From: Micromonospora wenchangensis
GTDB lineage: Bacteria > Actinomycetota > Actinomycetes > Mycobacteriales > Micromonosporaceae
Length of the DNA: 64,000 nucleotides
Assembly: GCF_002210435.1 (NCBI RefSeq)
Contig: NZ_MZMV01000036.1
Span: 1-64,000 of the forward strand
Direction: 5' to 3'
In this document: positions 33,364-40,820 of the stretch, one piece after another
How the letters are laid out: the number at the start of each line of letters is the position of its first letter
Position numbering within the stretch: the stretch's first letter is position 1
Position numbers and translations under genes: made by a program
Notes under the pieces: model-generated
Seen by the model: the letters and a program-made list of their open reading frames with translations, nothing else
Databases searched by the model: none
What the model was told of the DNA's origin: nothing

Positions 33364-33560
33364 CCGGTGCAGTCTGGCGCAAGTCGACCCGCAGCGACAA
33401 CGGTGGCTCCACCTGTGTGGAGGTGGCGACGAATCTGCCGCAGGTGGTCGGGGTGCGGGACAGCAAGGACCGGCGTGGCCCGGTGTTGACGTTCACACCC
33501 GTCGCCTGGGCCGGCTTCGTGGCCGCGACCAGGGCGGGCACCCTCGGCGTCCGCCAGTGA
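33354..33560 (+). CDS. DUF397 protein, copy 1
   Basis: 68 residues with the family pattern TGAVWRKSTRSDNGGSTCVEVA followed by GVRDSKDRRGPVLTF and WAGFVAATRAG. DUF397 proteins are the small partners of XRE/DUF5753 regulators and are proposed to act as toxin-like or anti-regulator subunits. It starts within the regulator gene (10-nt overlap), so translation is coupled. The centre of the gene is almost identical to copies 2 and 3, but its last third (RGPVLTFTPVA) differs. Confidence 0.9.
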   Translation: MDLTGAVWRKSTRSDNGGSTCVEVATNLPQVVGVRDSKDRRGPVLTFTPVAWAGFVAATRAGTLGVRQ

Positions 33561-33652
33561 CCGACTCGTCGCTGCCTGACGGCGTTGATGTATCAGTGTG
33601 AACGGGCCGTCCGCCTGGTTGTCCCGGGATCTCGTACAGGAGTTGGGTAGTC

Positions 33653-33859
33653 ATGGAGCTGACTGGCGCGATCTGGCGTAAGTCGACCCGCAGCGACAAT
33701 GGCGGTGCCACCTGTGTGGAGGTGGCGACGAATCTGCCGCAGGTGGTCGGGGTGCGGGACAGCAAGGACCGTGGTGGCCCCGCGCTGACCTTCCCGCCCG
33801 CCTCCTGGGCCGGCTTCGTGGCCGCGACCAGGGCGGGCACCCTCGGAGTCCGCCAGTGA
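33653..33859 (+). CDS. DUF397 protein, copy 2
   Basis: 68 residues, differing from copy 1 mainly at the N-terminal residues and in GGPALTFPPAS. The 92 bp between copies still contain a recognisable relic of the regulator's 3' end (CCCGGGATCTCGTACAGG), showing that the duplicated unit included it. The retained GGAGTTGG serves as ribosome binding site. The C terminus, TRAGTLGVRQ, is the same as in copy 1. Confidence 0.88.
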   Translation: MELTGAIWRKSTRSDNGGATCVEVATNLPQVVGVRDSKDRGGPALTFPPASWAGFVAATRAGTLGVRQ

Positions 33860-33906
33860 CCGACTCGTCGCGGCCCGATGACGTCGATGTCGGAGTTGGC
33901 GAAGTC

Positions 33907-34131
33907 ATGGATCTGATCGGTGCTGTCTGGCGTACGTCCACTCGTAGTGGAAACGGCGGGTCCACCTGTGTGGAAGTGGCGACGAATCTGCCGCAGGTGG
34001 TCGGGGTGCGGGACAGCAAGGACCGTGGTGGCCCCGCGCTGACCTTCCCGCCCGCCTCCTGGGCCGGCTTCGTGGCCGCGATCCGGCCGGGTGACCTCAA
34101 CCCCGCCCGACGTATCTGCCGTCCGGCATGA
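33907..34131 (+). CDS. DUF397 protein, copy 3
   Basis: 74 residues from ATG 33907, after the same GGAGTTGGCGAAGTC leader as copy 1. Its middle matches the other copies with one base change, and its TFPPASWAGFVAA segment is identical to copy 2. The end differs, reading IRPGDLNPARRICRPA, because the tandem copy runs into other sequence. An upstream in-frame ATG at 33856 would add 17 residues with no family similarity. A palindromic repeat begins directly after the stop. Confidence 0.85.
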   Translation: MDLIGAVWRTSTRSGNGGSTCVEVATNLPQVVGVRDSKDRGGPALTFPPASWAGFVAAIRPGDLNPARRICRPA

Positions 34132-34207
34132 TGATCGACTCAACGGGGCCGATATTGGGGTAAGGATCGTCGCGGACACCCCTGTATCGGCCCCGATGTG
34201 TTGATCA
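34132..34207. repeat. Palindromic intergenic repeat, copy D
   Basis: 17-nt arms 34145-34161 and 34178-34194 pair with two changes, one of them G-U compatible. The outer parts GATCGACTCAAC and GTGTTGATCAGG lengthen the inverted repeat. It starts right behind the third DUF397 gene and probably ends that transcript. Confidence 0.8.
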
Positions 34208-34341
34208 GGCGTGTGGATCTGGCCGACGGGCGGGGAGGTCGTGGGCTGACCGGGACGCACTGGCGGTGCGACGGGCGGCTCCGGGGGCTGCGGCGATTAG
34301 GCTGGGACCAGCAGGATGTTCCGCTGAGGGGGTGAGCCCGG

Positions 34342-35061
34342 ATGGCCCAGGCCGCATTCGCGCCCGAGCCGGCACCGCAGTCGCCCGACCCGACGTGCCT
34401 GTCGACCGGGTCGGTCGACCGGCCGGCCGGGCCGTCGTTCGACGTGTTGCGCTGGCACGACGAGCCGTGGACCGCCCAGCTCGCCCTCGACCTGTTGCCG
34501 GAGACCAACGGTCCCAAGGTTGAAGTCCTGAGCGGAAGCGTGATCGTGACCCCACATGCCGGATACGACCATCAGAACGCCGAGTTGGATCTGGCCTACC
34601 TGCTCAAGCAGGCGGCCCGCCGGGAAAAACTGTGGCTGTACGCCGAAGCCAACATCGTTTCCGGTGCCGACCTCTTCATTCCGGACATCGTGATCCTCGA
34701 CGCTCCCGGTGGCGGGCGGACGACGATGGACATCGGCCACGCCGTGCTGCTCGGCGAGGTCGTCTCCCCGGGTAACAGGCGTAAGGACGTGATCGACCGG
34801 CCCCGTGAGTACGCCGCCGCCGGTGTCCCGTTCTTCCTCCGCGTCGACCTGCGTAACCGGGTGCCCACCATCGCGCTCTTCGAGTTGACCGACGGGGAGT
34901 ACCGGCCGGTCGCGGCGGCTGCGGCCGGGACGACGTTCGTCATGCGGCAGCCCTTCGCGTTCAGTATCGATCCGGCCGACCTGCTGGGCGAGGAGGCACC
35001 GGTCGAGGAGGCGGAACCGCTGGGTCGGGGGGCGGGCGCGGAGGGTGACGTCGAGGGGTGA
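34342..35061 (+). CDS. Uma2-family (DUF820) restriction-endonuclease-fold protein
   Basis: 239 residues. The fold motif PDIVILD (about residues 114-120) followed by HAVLLGEVVSPGNRRKD gives the D-x(n)-E-x-V/K arrangement seen in Uma2 proteins, a PD-(D/E)XK nuclease superfamily branch of unknown biology. GPKVEVLSGSVIVTPHAGYDHQ is the usual N-terminal block. The first 35 residues and the last 25 are disordered. The family is abundant in actinobacteria and cyanobacteria, and real nuclease activity is rarely shown. The ATG follows GAGGGGGTGAG. Confidence 0.85.
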   Translation: MAQAAFAPEPAPQSPDPTCLSTGSVDRPAGPSFDVLRWHDEPWTAQLALDLLPETNGPKVEVLSGSVIVTPHAGYDHQNAELDLAYLLKQAARREKLWLYAEANIVSGADLFIPDIVILDAPGGGRTTMDIGHAVLLGEVVSPGNRRKDVIDRPREYAAAGVPFFLRVDLRNRVPTIALFELTDGEYRPVAAAAAGTTFVMRQPFAFSIDPADLLGEEAPVEEAEPLGRGAGAEGDVEG

Positions 35062-35104
35062 GGCTCCCAGCCGGCGCACAGCGCGTACGGGGCAGAATGG
35101 CCGG

Positions 35105-36316
35105 GTGACAACTCCCCGGGATCTCGTCCTGCTCGGCTCCACCGGTTCGATCGGCACCCAGGCGATCGACATCGTCAGGCGCAACCCCGACCGGTTCCGG
35201 GTGGTGGGGCTCGGTGCCGGCGGCGGCAACGTCGAGCTGCTCGCCCGGCAGGCCCTCGAACTGGGCGTGGACGCGGTCGGGGTGGCCAAGGCGTCCGCCG
35301 CGCAGGACCTCCAACTCGCCTTCTACGCCGAGGCGAGCCGGCGCGGCTGGGCCACCGGGGAATTCAAGCTACCGAAGATCATTGCCGGCCCGGACGCCAT
35401 GACGGAGCTGGCGCAGTGGCCCTGCGACGTGGTCCTCAACGGGGTGGTCGGGTCGCTCGGGCTCGCGCCGACGCTGGCCGCGCTGCGCTGTGGTCGTACC
35501 CTCGCGTTGGCCAACAAGGAGTCGCTGGTGGCCGGCGGCCCGCTGGTGAAGGCCGCGGTGACGCGGCCGGGGCAGATCGTGCCGGTGGACTCGGAGCATT
35601 CGGCGCTGGCCCAGTGCCTGCGCGGCGGCACCAGGGGCGAGGTGCGGCGGCTGGTCGTCACGGCCAGCGGCGGGCCGTTCCGGGGGCGGCGGCGCGACGA
35701 GCTGACCGCCGTCACCCCGGAGCAGGCGCTGGCCCACCCGACGTGGAACATGGGACCGGTCGTCACGATCAACTCGGCCACCATGGTCAACAAGGCGCTT
35801 GAGGTGATCGAGGCGCACGAGCTGTTCGACGTGGCTTACGCCGACATCACCGTGATGGTGCACCCGCAGTCGGTGATCCACTCGATGGTCGAGTTCGTCG
35901 ACGGCTCCACCCTGGCCCAGGCGAGTCCGCCGGACATGCGGCTGCCCATCGCGCTCGGCCTCGGTTGGCCCGACCGGGTGCCCGACGCCGCGACCGCCGT
36001 CGACTGGACCACCGCCCACACCTGGGAGTTCGCCCCGCTCGACGACGAGGCGTTCCCGGCGGTGGCGCTGGCCAAGGCGGCGGGCGAGGCGGGCCGCTGC
36101 CGGCCGGCGGTCTACAACGCGGCCAACGAGGAGTGCGTGGCGGCGTTCGTCGCCGGACGGCTGCCGTTCCTGGGCATCGTCGACACCCTCGGGCGGGTGT
36201 TGGAGGACGCCCCCGATTTCGGTGAACCAGGTACCGTCGAGGACGTGCTCGCCGCCGAATCGTGGGCGCGCGCGCACGCGCAGGAGATCATCTCGGGGTC
36301 GGGGAAGGAAGCCTGA
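35105..36316 (+). CDS. dxr: 1-deoxy-D-xylulose-5-phosphate reductoisomerase
   Basis: Converts DXP to 2-C-methyl-D-erythritol 4-phosphate with NADPH, the first committed step of the MEP isoprenoid pathway. 403 residues: the NADPH motif LGSTGSIGTQAIDIV at the N terminus, LANKESLVAGG, the metal and substrate block PVDSEHSALAQCL, the ASGGPFRGR loop, and PTWNMGPVVTINSATMVNK. GTG 35105 gives the family start; a GTG further upstream would add 20 unrelated residues. Its stop overlaps the rip ATG by one base, so dxr, rip and ispG form one operon, as in mycobacteria. Confidence 0.96.
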   Translation: MTTPRDLVLLGSTGSIGTQAIDIVRRNPDRFRVVGLGAGGGNVELLARQALELGVDAVGVAKASAAQDLQLAFYAEASRRGWATGEFKLPKIIAGPDAMTELAQWPCDVVLNGVVGSLGLAPTLAALRCGRTLALANKESLVAGGPLVKAAVTRPGQIVPVDSEHSALAQCLRGGTRGEVRRLVVTASGGPFRGRRRDELTAVTPEQALAHPTWNMGPVVTINSATMVNKALEVIEAHELFDVAYADITVMVHPQSVIHSMVEFVDGSTLAQASPPDMRLPIALGLGWPDRVPDAATAVDWTTAHTWEFAPLDDEAFPAVALAKAAGEAGRCRPAVYNAANEECVAAFVAGRLPFLGIVDTLGRVLEDAPDFGEPGTVEDVLAAESWARAHAQEIISGSGKEA

Positions 36317-37557
36317 TGCTCTATCTGCTCGGGGTGGTGGTGATCGCCCTGGCGATCCTCATCTCGGTGAGCCTGCACGAGGCCGGTCACATGTTGACCG
36401 CCAAGGCGTTCGGCATGAAGGTCACCCGCTACTTCGTCGGCTTCGGGCCGACCATCTGGTCGTTCCGCCGGGGTGAGACGGAGTACGGCCTCAAGGCCAT
36501 CCCGCTCGGCGGGTTCTGCAAGATCGTCGGGATGACGCCGCAGGACGACGACGTCGAACCGGGCGACGAGAAGCGGGCGATGTGGCGTTACCCGGTCTGG
36601 AAGCGGACGATCGTGATGTCCGCCGGCTCGGTCACCCACTTCGCGCTGGCCATCGTGGCGATCTGGCTCGCCGCCATGTTCATGGGCCTGCCCAACAAGG
36701 ACCTGCCCAACCCGCTCCCGGCGCACGTCAAGGTCGTCGACTGCGTCATCCCCACCGACGCGGTCCGCGAGTGCGCCCCGGGCGACCCGGTCAGCCCCGC
36801 CAAGCAGGCCGGGCTGCGCGACGACGACAAGATCGTCGCGGTGAACGGCATCGCCGTCCCCGACTACGCCGCGCTGGTCAAGACCGTCCGTGACCTGCCC
36901 CCGGGCCAGCCGGCGACGATCAGCTACGAACGCGACGGGGTCGCCGGCCAGGTCCGGGCCGACCTCGCCGCCGTGCAGCGCAAGCCGTTGGACGACCCGA
37001 ACGGCGCCCCGATCACCGTCTCCGCCCTCGGCGTCGCCGGCCCGATGCTCCCGCCCGGCGTCCCGGCGAACGTCACCTACGGCCCGGTCGAGGCCATCCC
37101 CGCCACCGCCGGCTACACCAAGGACCTGGCCGTCGGCACCTACGAGGCACTCAAGCGCATCCCCGACAAGGTGCCCGCCCTGTGGACCGCCGTCACCGGC
37201 GGCGAACGGGACAAGGACACCCCGATCAGCGTCGTCGGCGCGAGCCGGCTCGGCGGCGAAGCCCTGGAGAACGGCGTCTGGCAACTGCTCGTCCTGCTGT
37301 TCATCTCGCTGAACTTCTTCGTCGGCGTGTTCAACCTGCTGCCGCTGCTGCCCCTCGACGGCGGCCACATCGCCATCGCCTGGTTCGAACGGGCCCGCTC
37401 CTGGCTCTACGCCCGGATCGGCCGGCGCGACCCCGGCCGGGTCGACTACCTCAAGCTGATGCCCATCACGTACGCGGTGATCCTCATCGGTGGCGCGTTC
37501 ACCCTGCTCACCGCCACCGCGGACATCGTCAACCCCATCACCCTCTTCACAAGGTGA
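36316..37557 (+). CDS. rip: Site-2 intramembrane metalloprotease (Rip1/RseP type)
   Basis: 413 residues. The zinc site HEAGH (His21, Glu22, His25) lies in the first membrane helix and the third ligand in LLPLDGGH (Asp348) in a later one. A PDZ domain sits between them (about 150-225, QAGLRDDDKIVAVNGIAV). Such enzymes cleave anti-sigma factors and other single-span proteins inside the membrane; the mycobacterial equivalent Rip1 controls several sigma factors and envelope genes. It overlaps dxr by one base and ends just before ispG. Confidence 0.95.
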   Translation: MLYLLGVVVIALAILISVSLHEAGHMLTAKAFGMKVTRYFVGFGPTIWSFRRGETEYGLKAIPLGGFCKIVGMTPQDDDVEPGDEKRAMWRYPVWKRTIVMSAGSVTHFALAIVAIWLAAMFMGLPNKDLPNPLPAHVKVVDCVIPTDAVRECAPGDPVSPAKQAGLRDDDKIVAVNGIAVPDYAALVKTVRDLPPGQPATISYERDGVAGQVRADLAAVQRKPLDDPNGAPITVSALGVAGPMLPPGVPANVTYGPVEAIPATAGYTKDLAVGTYEALKRIPDKVPALWTAVTGGERDKDTPISVVGASRLGGEALENGVWQLLVLLFISLNFFVGVFNLLPLLPLDGGHIAIAWFERARSWLYARIGRRDPGRVDYLKLMPITYAVILIGGAFTLLTATADIVNPITLFTR

Positions 37558-37566
37558 GTGCCTGAA

Positions 37567-38739
37567 GTGACCGCTGTCAGTCTCGGTATGCCCGCCGTAC
37601 CGCCCCCGCCGCTCGCCCCGCGCCGGGCCAGCCGCCAGATCATGGTCGGTTCGGTGCCCGTCGGTGGCGGTGCCCCCGTCTCGGTGCAGTCGATGACCAC
37701 CACCCTCACCTCCGACGTCAACGCCACCCTCCAACAGATCGCCGAGCTGACCGCGTCCGGCTGCCAGATCGTCCGGGTCGCCGTGCCCAGCCAGGACGAC
37801 GTGGAGGCACTGCCGGCGATCGCGAAGAAGTCGCAGATCCCGGTGATCGCCGACATCCACTTCCAACCGAAGTACGTCTTCGCCGCGATCGACGCCGGCT
37901 GCGCGGCCGTCCGGGTCAACCCGGGCAACATCCGCCAGTTCGACGACAAGGTCAGGGAGATCGCGGCAGCGGCCTCCGCCGCCGGTACGCCGATCCGGAT
38001 CGGCGTCAACGCCGGCTCGCTCGACAAGCGGCTGCTCACCAAGTACGGCAAGGCCACCGCCGAGGCGCTCGTCGAGTCGGCGCTGTGGGAGTGCTCGCTG
38101 TTCGAGGAGCACGGCTTCCGGGACATCAAGATCTCGGTCAAGCACAACGACCCGGTGGTGATGATCCGGGCGTACCGGCAGCTCGCCGAGCAGTGCGACT
38201 ACCCGCTGCACCTGGGCGTGACCGAGGCCGGCCCGGCGTTCCAGGGCACCATCAAGTCGGCCGTCGCCTTCGGGGCGCTGCTGGCCGAGGGCATCGGCGA
38301 CACGATCCGGGTGTCGCTGTCGGCCCCGCCGGTCGAGGAGATCAAGGTCGGCAACCAGATCCTGGAGTCGCTGGGCCTGCGCGAGCGCGGGCTGGAGATC
38401 GTCTCCTGCCCGTCCTGCGGCCGGGCCCAGGTGGACGTCTACAAGCTGGCCGAGGAGGTCACCGCCGGCCTGGAGGGGCTGCCCGTACCGCTGCGGGTCG
38501 CCGTGATGGGCTGCGTGGTGAACGGGCCGGGTGAGGCCCGCGAGGCCGACCTCGGGGTCGCCTCCGGCAACGGCAAGGGGCAGATCTTCGTCAAGGGGCA
38601 GGTCGTCAAGACCGTCCCCGAGGGGCGGATCGTCGAGACGCTGATCGAGGAGGCGCTGCGGATCGCCGACGAGATGGGCGCGGAGATCCCCGAGGAACTG
38701 CGCGACCTGGTCCCCGGCCCCACGGTCACCGTGCACTGA
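37567..38739 (+). CDS. ispG: 4-hydroxy-3-methylbut-2-en-1-yl diphosphate synthase
   Basis: Iron-sulfur enzyme that turns MEcPP into HMBPP, the penultimate MEP-pathway step. 390 residues: RQIMVGSVPVGGGAPVSVQS, the TIM-barrel part with VAVPSQDDVEALP and IADIHFQPKYV, and cluster ligands in SCPSCGRAQVD and VMGCVVNGPGEA. A GTG at 37558 is possible, but GTG 37567 has AAGGTGAG at the right distance and the usual VTAVSLGMPAVPPPP start. A strong terminator follows 11 bp after the stop. Confidence 0.95.
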   Translation: MTAVSLGMPAVPPPPLAPRRASRQIMVGSVPVGGGAPVSVQSMTTTLTSDVNATLQQIAELTASGCQIVRVAVPSQDDVEALPAIAKKSQIPVIADIHFQPKYVFAAIDAGCAAVRVNPGNIRQFDDKVREIAAAASAAGTPIRIGVNAGSLDKRLLTKYGKATAEALVESALWECSLFEEHGFRDIKISVKHNDPVVMIRAYRQLAEQCDYPLHLGVTEAGPAFQGTIKSAVAFGALLAEGIGDTIRVSLSAPPVEEIKVGNQILESLGLRERGLEIVSCPSCGRAQVDVYKLAEEVTAGLEGLPVPLRVAVMGCVVNGPGEAREADLGVASGNGKGQIFVKGQVVKTVPEGRIVETLIEEALRIADEMGAEIPEELRDLVPGPTVTVH

Positions 38740-38750
38740 TCCACCGTCGA

Positions 38751-38784
38751 GAAGGGCGGCCCTCCCGGTGGGGGGCCGCCCTTC
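38751..38784 (+). terminator. Terminator of the dxr-rip-ispG operon
   Basis: Perfect 12-bp stem GAAGGGCGGCCC 38751-38762 with GGGCCGCCCTTC 38773-38784 around a 10-nt loop, followed by TTCTCG. Confidence 0.85.
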
Positions 38785-38917
38785 TTCTCGTACGGGGTAG
38801 GCGACCCGGGCCGGGGTCGTGTGGTGGTCCGGGCCGGCCGGGTTCGCCGTGCCGGGCCCGGACGTCGACGGTCGCCGGGGGGGTGCCGGGTGCCAGGTGC
38901 CGGGTGGTGCCCGGCGG

Positions 38918-39496
38918 TCACTCGGATTCGGCGAGGATCGCGTACAACTTGCGGCGGGTCTCGTCGAGCACCTGGGCGGCGCGTTCCCGCTGGTCGTCGG
39001 TGCCGGTCATCATCACCTGGCGCAGCGCGTGCATGGCCTGCGCGCCCGCGTCGCGGATGTCGTGCCAACTGTTGACGGTGTCCTCGGCGAACTCGGCCCA
39101 GGGTGGGGTCTGCGCGGCCGTCGCGGCCTCCTCCCGGCCGGCGTCGGTCAGGTCGAACCGCTTGCGCCCGCCGCCGGCCGGATCGGTGCTGGCGGCGATG
39201 ACGCCCTCGTCCTCCAGCAGTTGCAGCGTCGGGTAGATCGACCCCGGGCTGGGCCGCCAGGCCCCGCCGGTGCGGGAGTCGATCTCCTGGATCATCTCGT
39301 ACCCGTGCATCGGCCGCTCGGTGAGCAGGGCCAGCACGGCGGCCCGGACGTTGGGCCGGCGTCCCCGGCCCCGACCGCGCCCGCCCCGGCCGCCGCCCCA
39401 ACCCCCGTGCCCGTGCGGGCCGGGCGGTACGGGGGGGAAGCCGAAGCCGCGCTGCCGGGCCTCCTGGAGTGCGTGGATCCGACGGTGGAATCCCAT
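38918..39496 (-). CDS. PadR-family transcriptional regulator
   Basis: 192 residues. After a Gly/Arg-rich stretch (GGWGGGRGGRGRGRGRRP) the winged helix reads VRAAVLALLTERPMHGYEMIQEIDSRTGGAWRPSPGSIYPTLQLLEDEG, the PadR signature, and a C-terminal helical dimerisation part follows. The ATG at 39496 has AAGGA seven bases away. Two adjacent palindromes lie upstream, so autorepression is likely. The divergent neighbour is a GNAT gene. The target genes are unknown. Confidence 0.92.
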   Translation of the reverse strand: MGFHRRIHALQEARQRGFGFPPVPPGPHGHGGWGGGRGGRGRGRGRRPNVRAAVLALLTERPMHGYEMIQEIDSRTGGAWRPSPGSIYPTLQLLEDEGVIAASTDPAGGGRKRFDLTDAGREEAATAAQTPPWAEFAEDTVNSWHDIRDAGAQAMHALRQVMMTGTDDQRERAAQVLDETRRKLYAILAESE

Positions 39497-39523
39497 CGTG
39501 TCGTCCTTTCGTTGTGCTGTCGC

Positions 39524-39544
39524 TGATGCATCAACGATATATCG
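39524..39544 (-). promoter_or_regulatory. Double palindrome, putative PadR operator
   Basis: TGATGCATCA (39524-39533) and CGATATATCG (39535-39544) are two perfect 10-bp palindromes one base apart, 28 bp upstream of the padR start. They are the most AT-rich part of the gap. The TATAT core could also be the -10 region, so a bound dimer would block the promoter. Confidence 0.6.
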
Positions 39545-39625
39545 GCAATGTGTTGGCGACAAGTCCTTTGACGGCTGTGCCGGTCGCCCGGCGAACCACC
39601 TCCCGGATCTGGCAGGCTGGTAACC

Positions 39626-40465
39626 GTGCTGACGGTGCCGGTACGCCAACTGGGGGAGTCGGAGCGGCGCGCCGTCGAGCGGCTGCTCGACCTCGACCCG
39701 TTCGCGGGCGCACAGGTCGCCGAGCGGGTCTCCGCGCGCGGCCTGGCCTGGTGGCGGGCCGAGGGTCGGATCCTCGGCTACGGCACCCGCCGCAACCTGG
39801 AGTCGATCTGCTGGCTCGGCGGCAACCTCACCCCGATCCTCGCCACCGACTCCGCCGTCGCCGCCTTCGCCGAGCAACTCTCCGGCGAGGAACGGCTCTG
39901 CTCCTCCATCGTCGGACGGGCCGACGCGGTGCTCGGCCTCTGGGACCGGCTCGCCGACAACTGGGGGCCGGCCCGCGACGTCCGCCCCAACCAGCCGCTA
40001 CTGGCCACCGACGCCCCGCCCGCCATCCCGGTCGACCCCGAGGTGCGCCGGGTCCGCCCCGACGAGGTGCACCTGCTCTTCCCCGCGGCGGTCGCCATGT
40101 ACGCCGAGGAGGTCGGCGTCTCGCCGCTGGCCGACGACGGCGGTCGGGCCTACCGCCGACGGGTCGAGGACCTGGTCCGCGCCGGCCGGGCGTACGCCCG
40201 CATGGTCGACGGCGAGGTCGTGTTCAAGGCCGAACTCGCGGTGGTGACCCGCCGTACCGCCCAGATCCAGGGCGTCTGGGTGGCCCCCGCGTGGCGCGGA
40301 CGCGGGATCGCCAGCGCCGCGATGGCCGCCGTCGTCCGCGACGCGCTGCTCCGGGTCGCCCCCACGGTCAGCCTCTACGTCAACGACTTCAACCGCCCCG
40401 CCCGCCGGGTCTACGAACGCTGCGGCTTCCACCGCGTGGGCACCCTCGCCACCATCCTCTTCTGA
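39626..40465 (+). CDS. GNAT acetyltransferase with N-terminal DUF4081
   Basis: 279 residues: a DUF4081 domain (about 1-130, with ESICWLGGNLTPIL) and a GNAT domain with the acetyl-CoA loop VWVAPAWRGRGIASAAMAAVV near 215-235 and LYVNDFNRPARRVYERCGFHRVG at the end. In mycobacteria an equivalent gene lies next to gcpE(ispG)-rip-dxr, as here with only padR between. Substrate unknown. GTG 39626 is chosen; no strong ribosome binding site is seen. Confidence 0.88.
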   Translation: MLTVPVRQLGESERRAVERLLDLDPFAGAQVAERVSARGLAWWRAEGRILGYGTRRNLESICWLGGNLTPILATDSAVAAFAEQLSGEERLCSSIVGRADAVLGLWDRLADNWGPARDVRPNQPLLATDAPPAIPVDPEVRRVRPDEVHLLFPAAVAMYAEEVGVSPLADDGGRAYRRRVEDLVRAGRAYARMVDGEVVFKAELAVVTRRTAQIQGVWVAPAWRGRGIASAAMAAVVRDALLRVAPTVSLYVNDFNRPARRVYERCGFHRVGTLATILF

Positions 40466-40547
40466 CCGCCCCGGCACTCCCGCTCCCCGGGCACCCGCCC
40501 TCAGGCGTCCACCCGCCCGACTTCTCCGCCCCGCCCTGCCCTGCCTC

Positions 40548-40629
40548 GGTGATCAAGAAGTTTGCGTCAGTTGATCAAGAGGTTCGAGTCAACTTGAAGA
40601 TCAATCTTGACGCGAATCTCTTGATCACC
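40548..40629. repeat. GATC-bounded inverted repeat before the ABC gene
   Basis: The 22-nt arms 40548-40569 and 40608-40629, both beginning GGTGATCAAGA when read inward, pair with three mismatches. TTGATC (40571-40576) and GATCAA (40599-40604) form an inner pair. This AT-richer block is flanked by a C-rich side (40466-40547) and a G-rich side (40630-40780, many runs of four to six G). The 355-bp gap 40466-40820 contains no gene. Confidence 0.75.
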
Positions 40630-40820
40630 GGGGCAGGGCGAGGGCGGGGCGGGGCAGTGCGGGGGCGGGGCGAGGCAGGGTGGGACGGGAGGTGGGTGGG
40701 GCTGGGGTGGGTGGGGCGGAGTGGGGGAGTTGGGTGGGTCGGTGGTAAATGCGTTGAGGGGAGAGGGGCGGGGGGTCAGGCTGGGGGGTACCGCCACCCC
40801 GAGTCCCGGAGGGAATCTCC

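Noticed and set aside
33354..34131. Regular repeats that could be mistaken for a CRISPR array
   Set aside because: The repeated units are coding DUF397 genes with spacing of 250-300 bp; no short repeat-spacer pattern and no cas genes.
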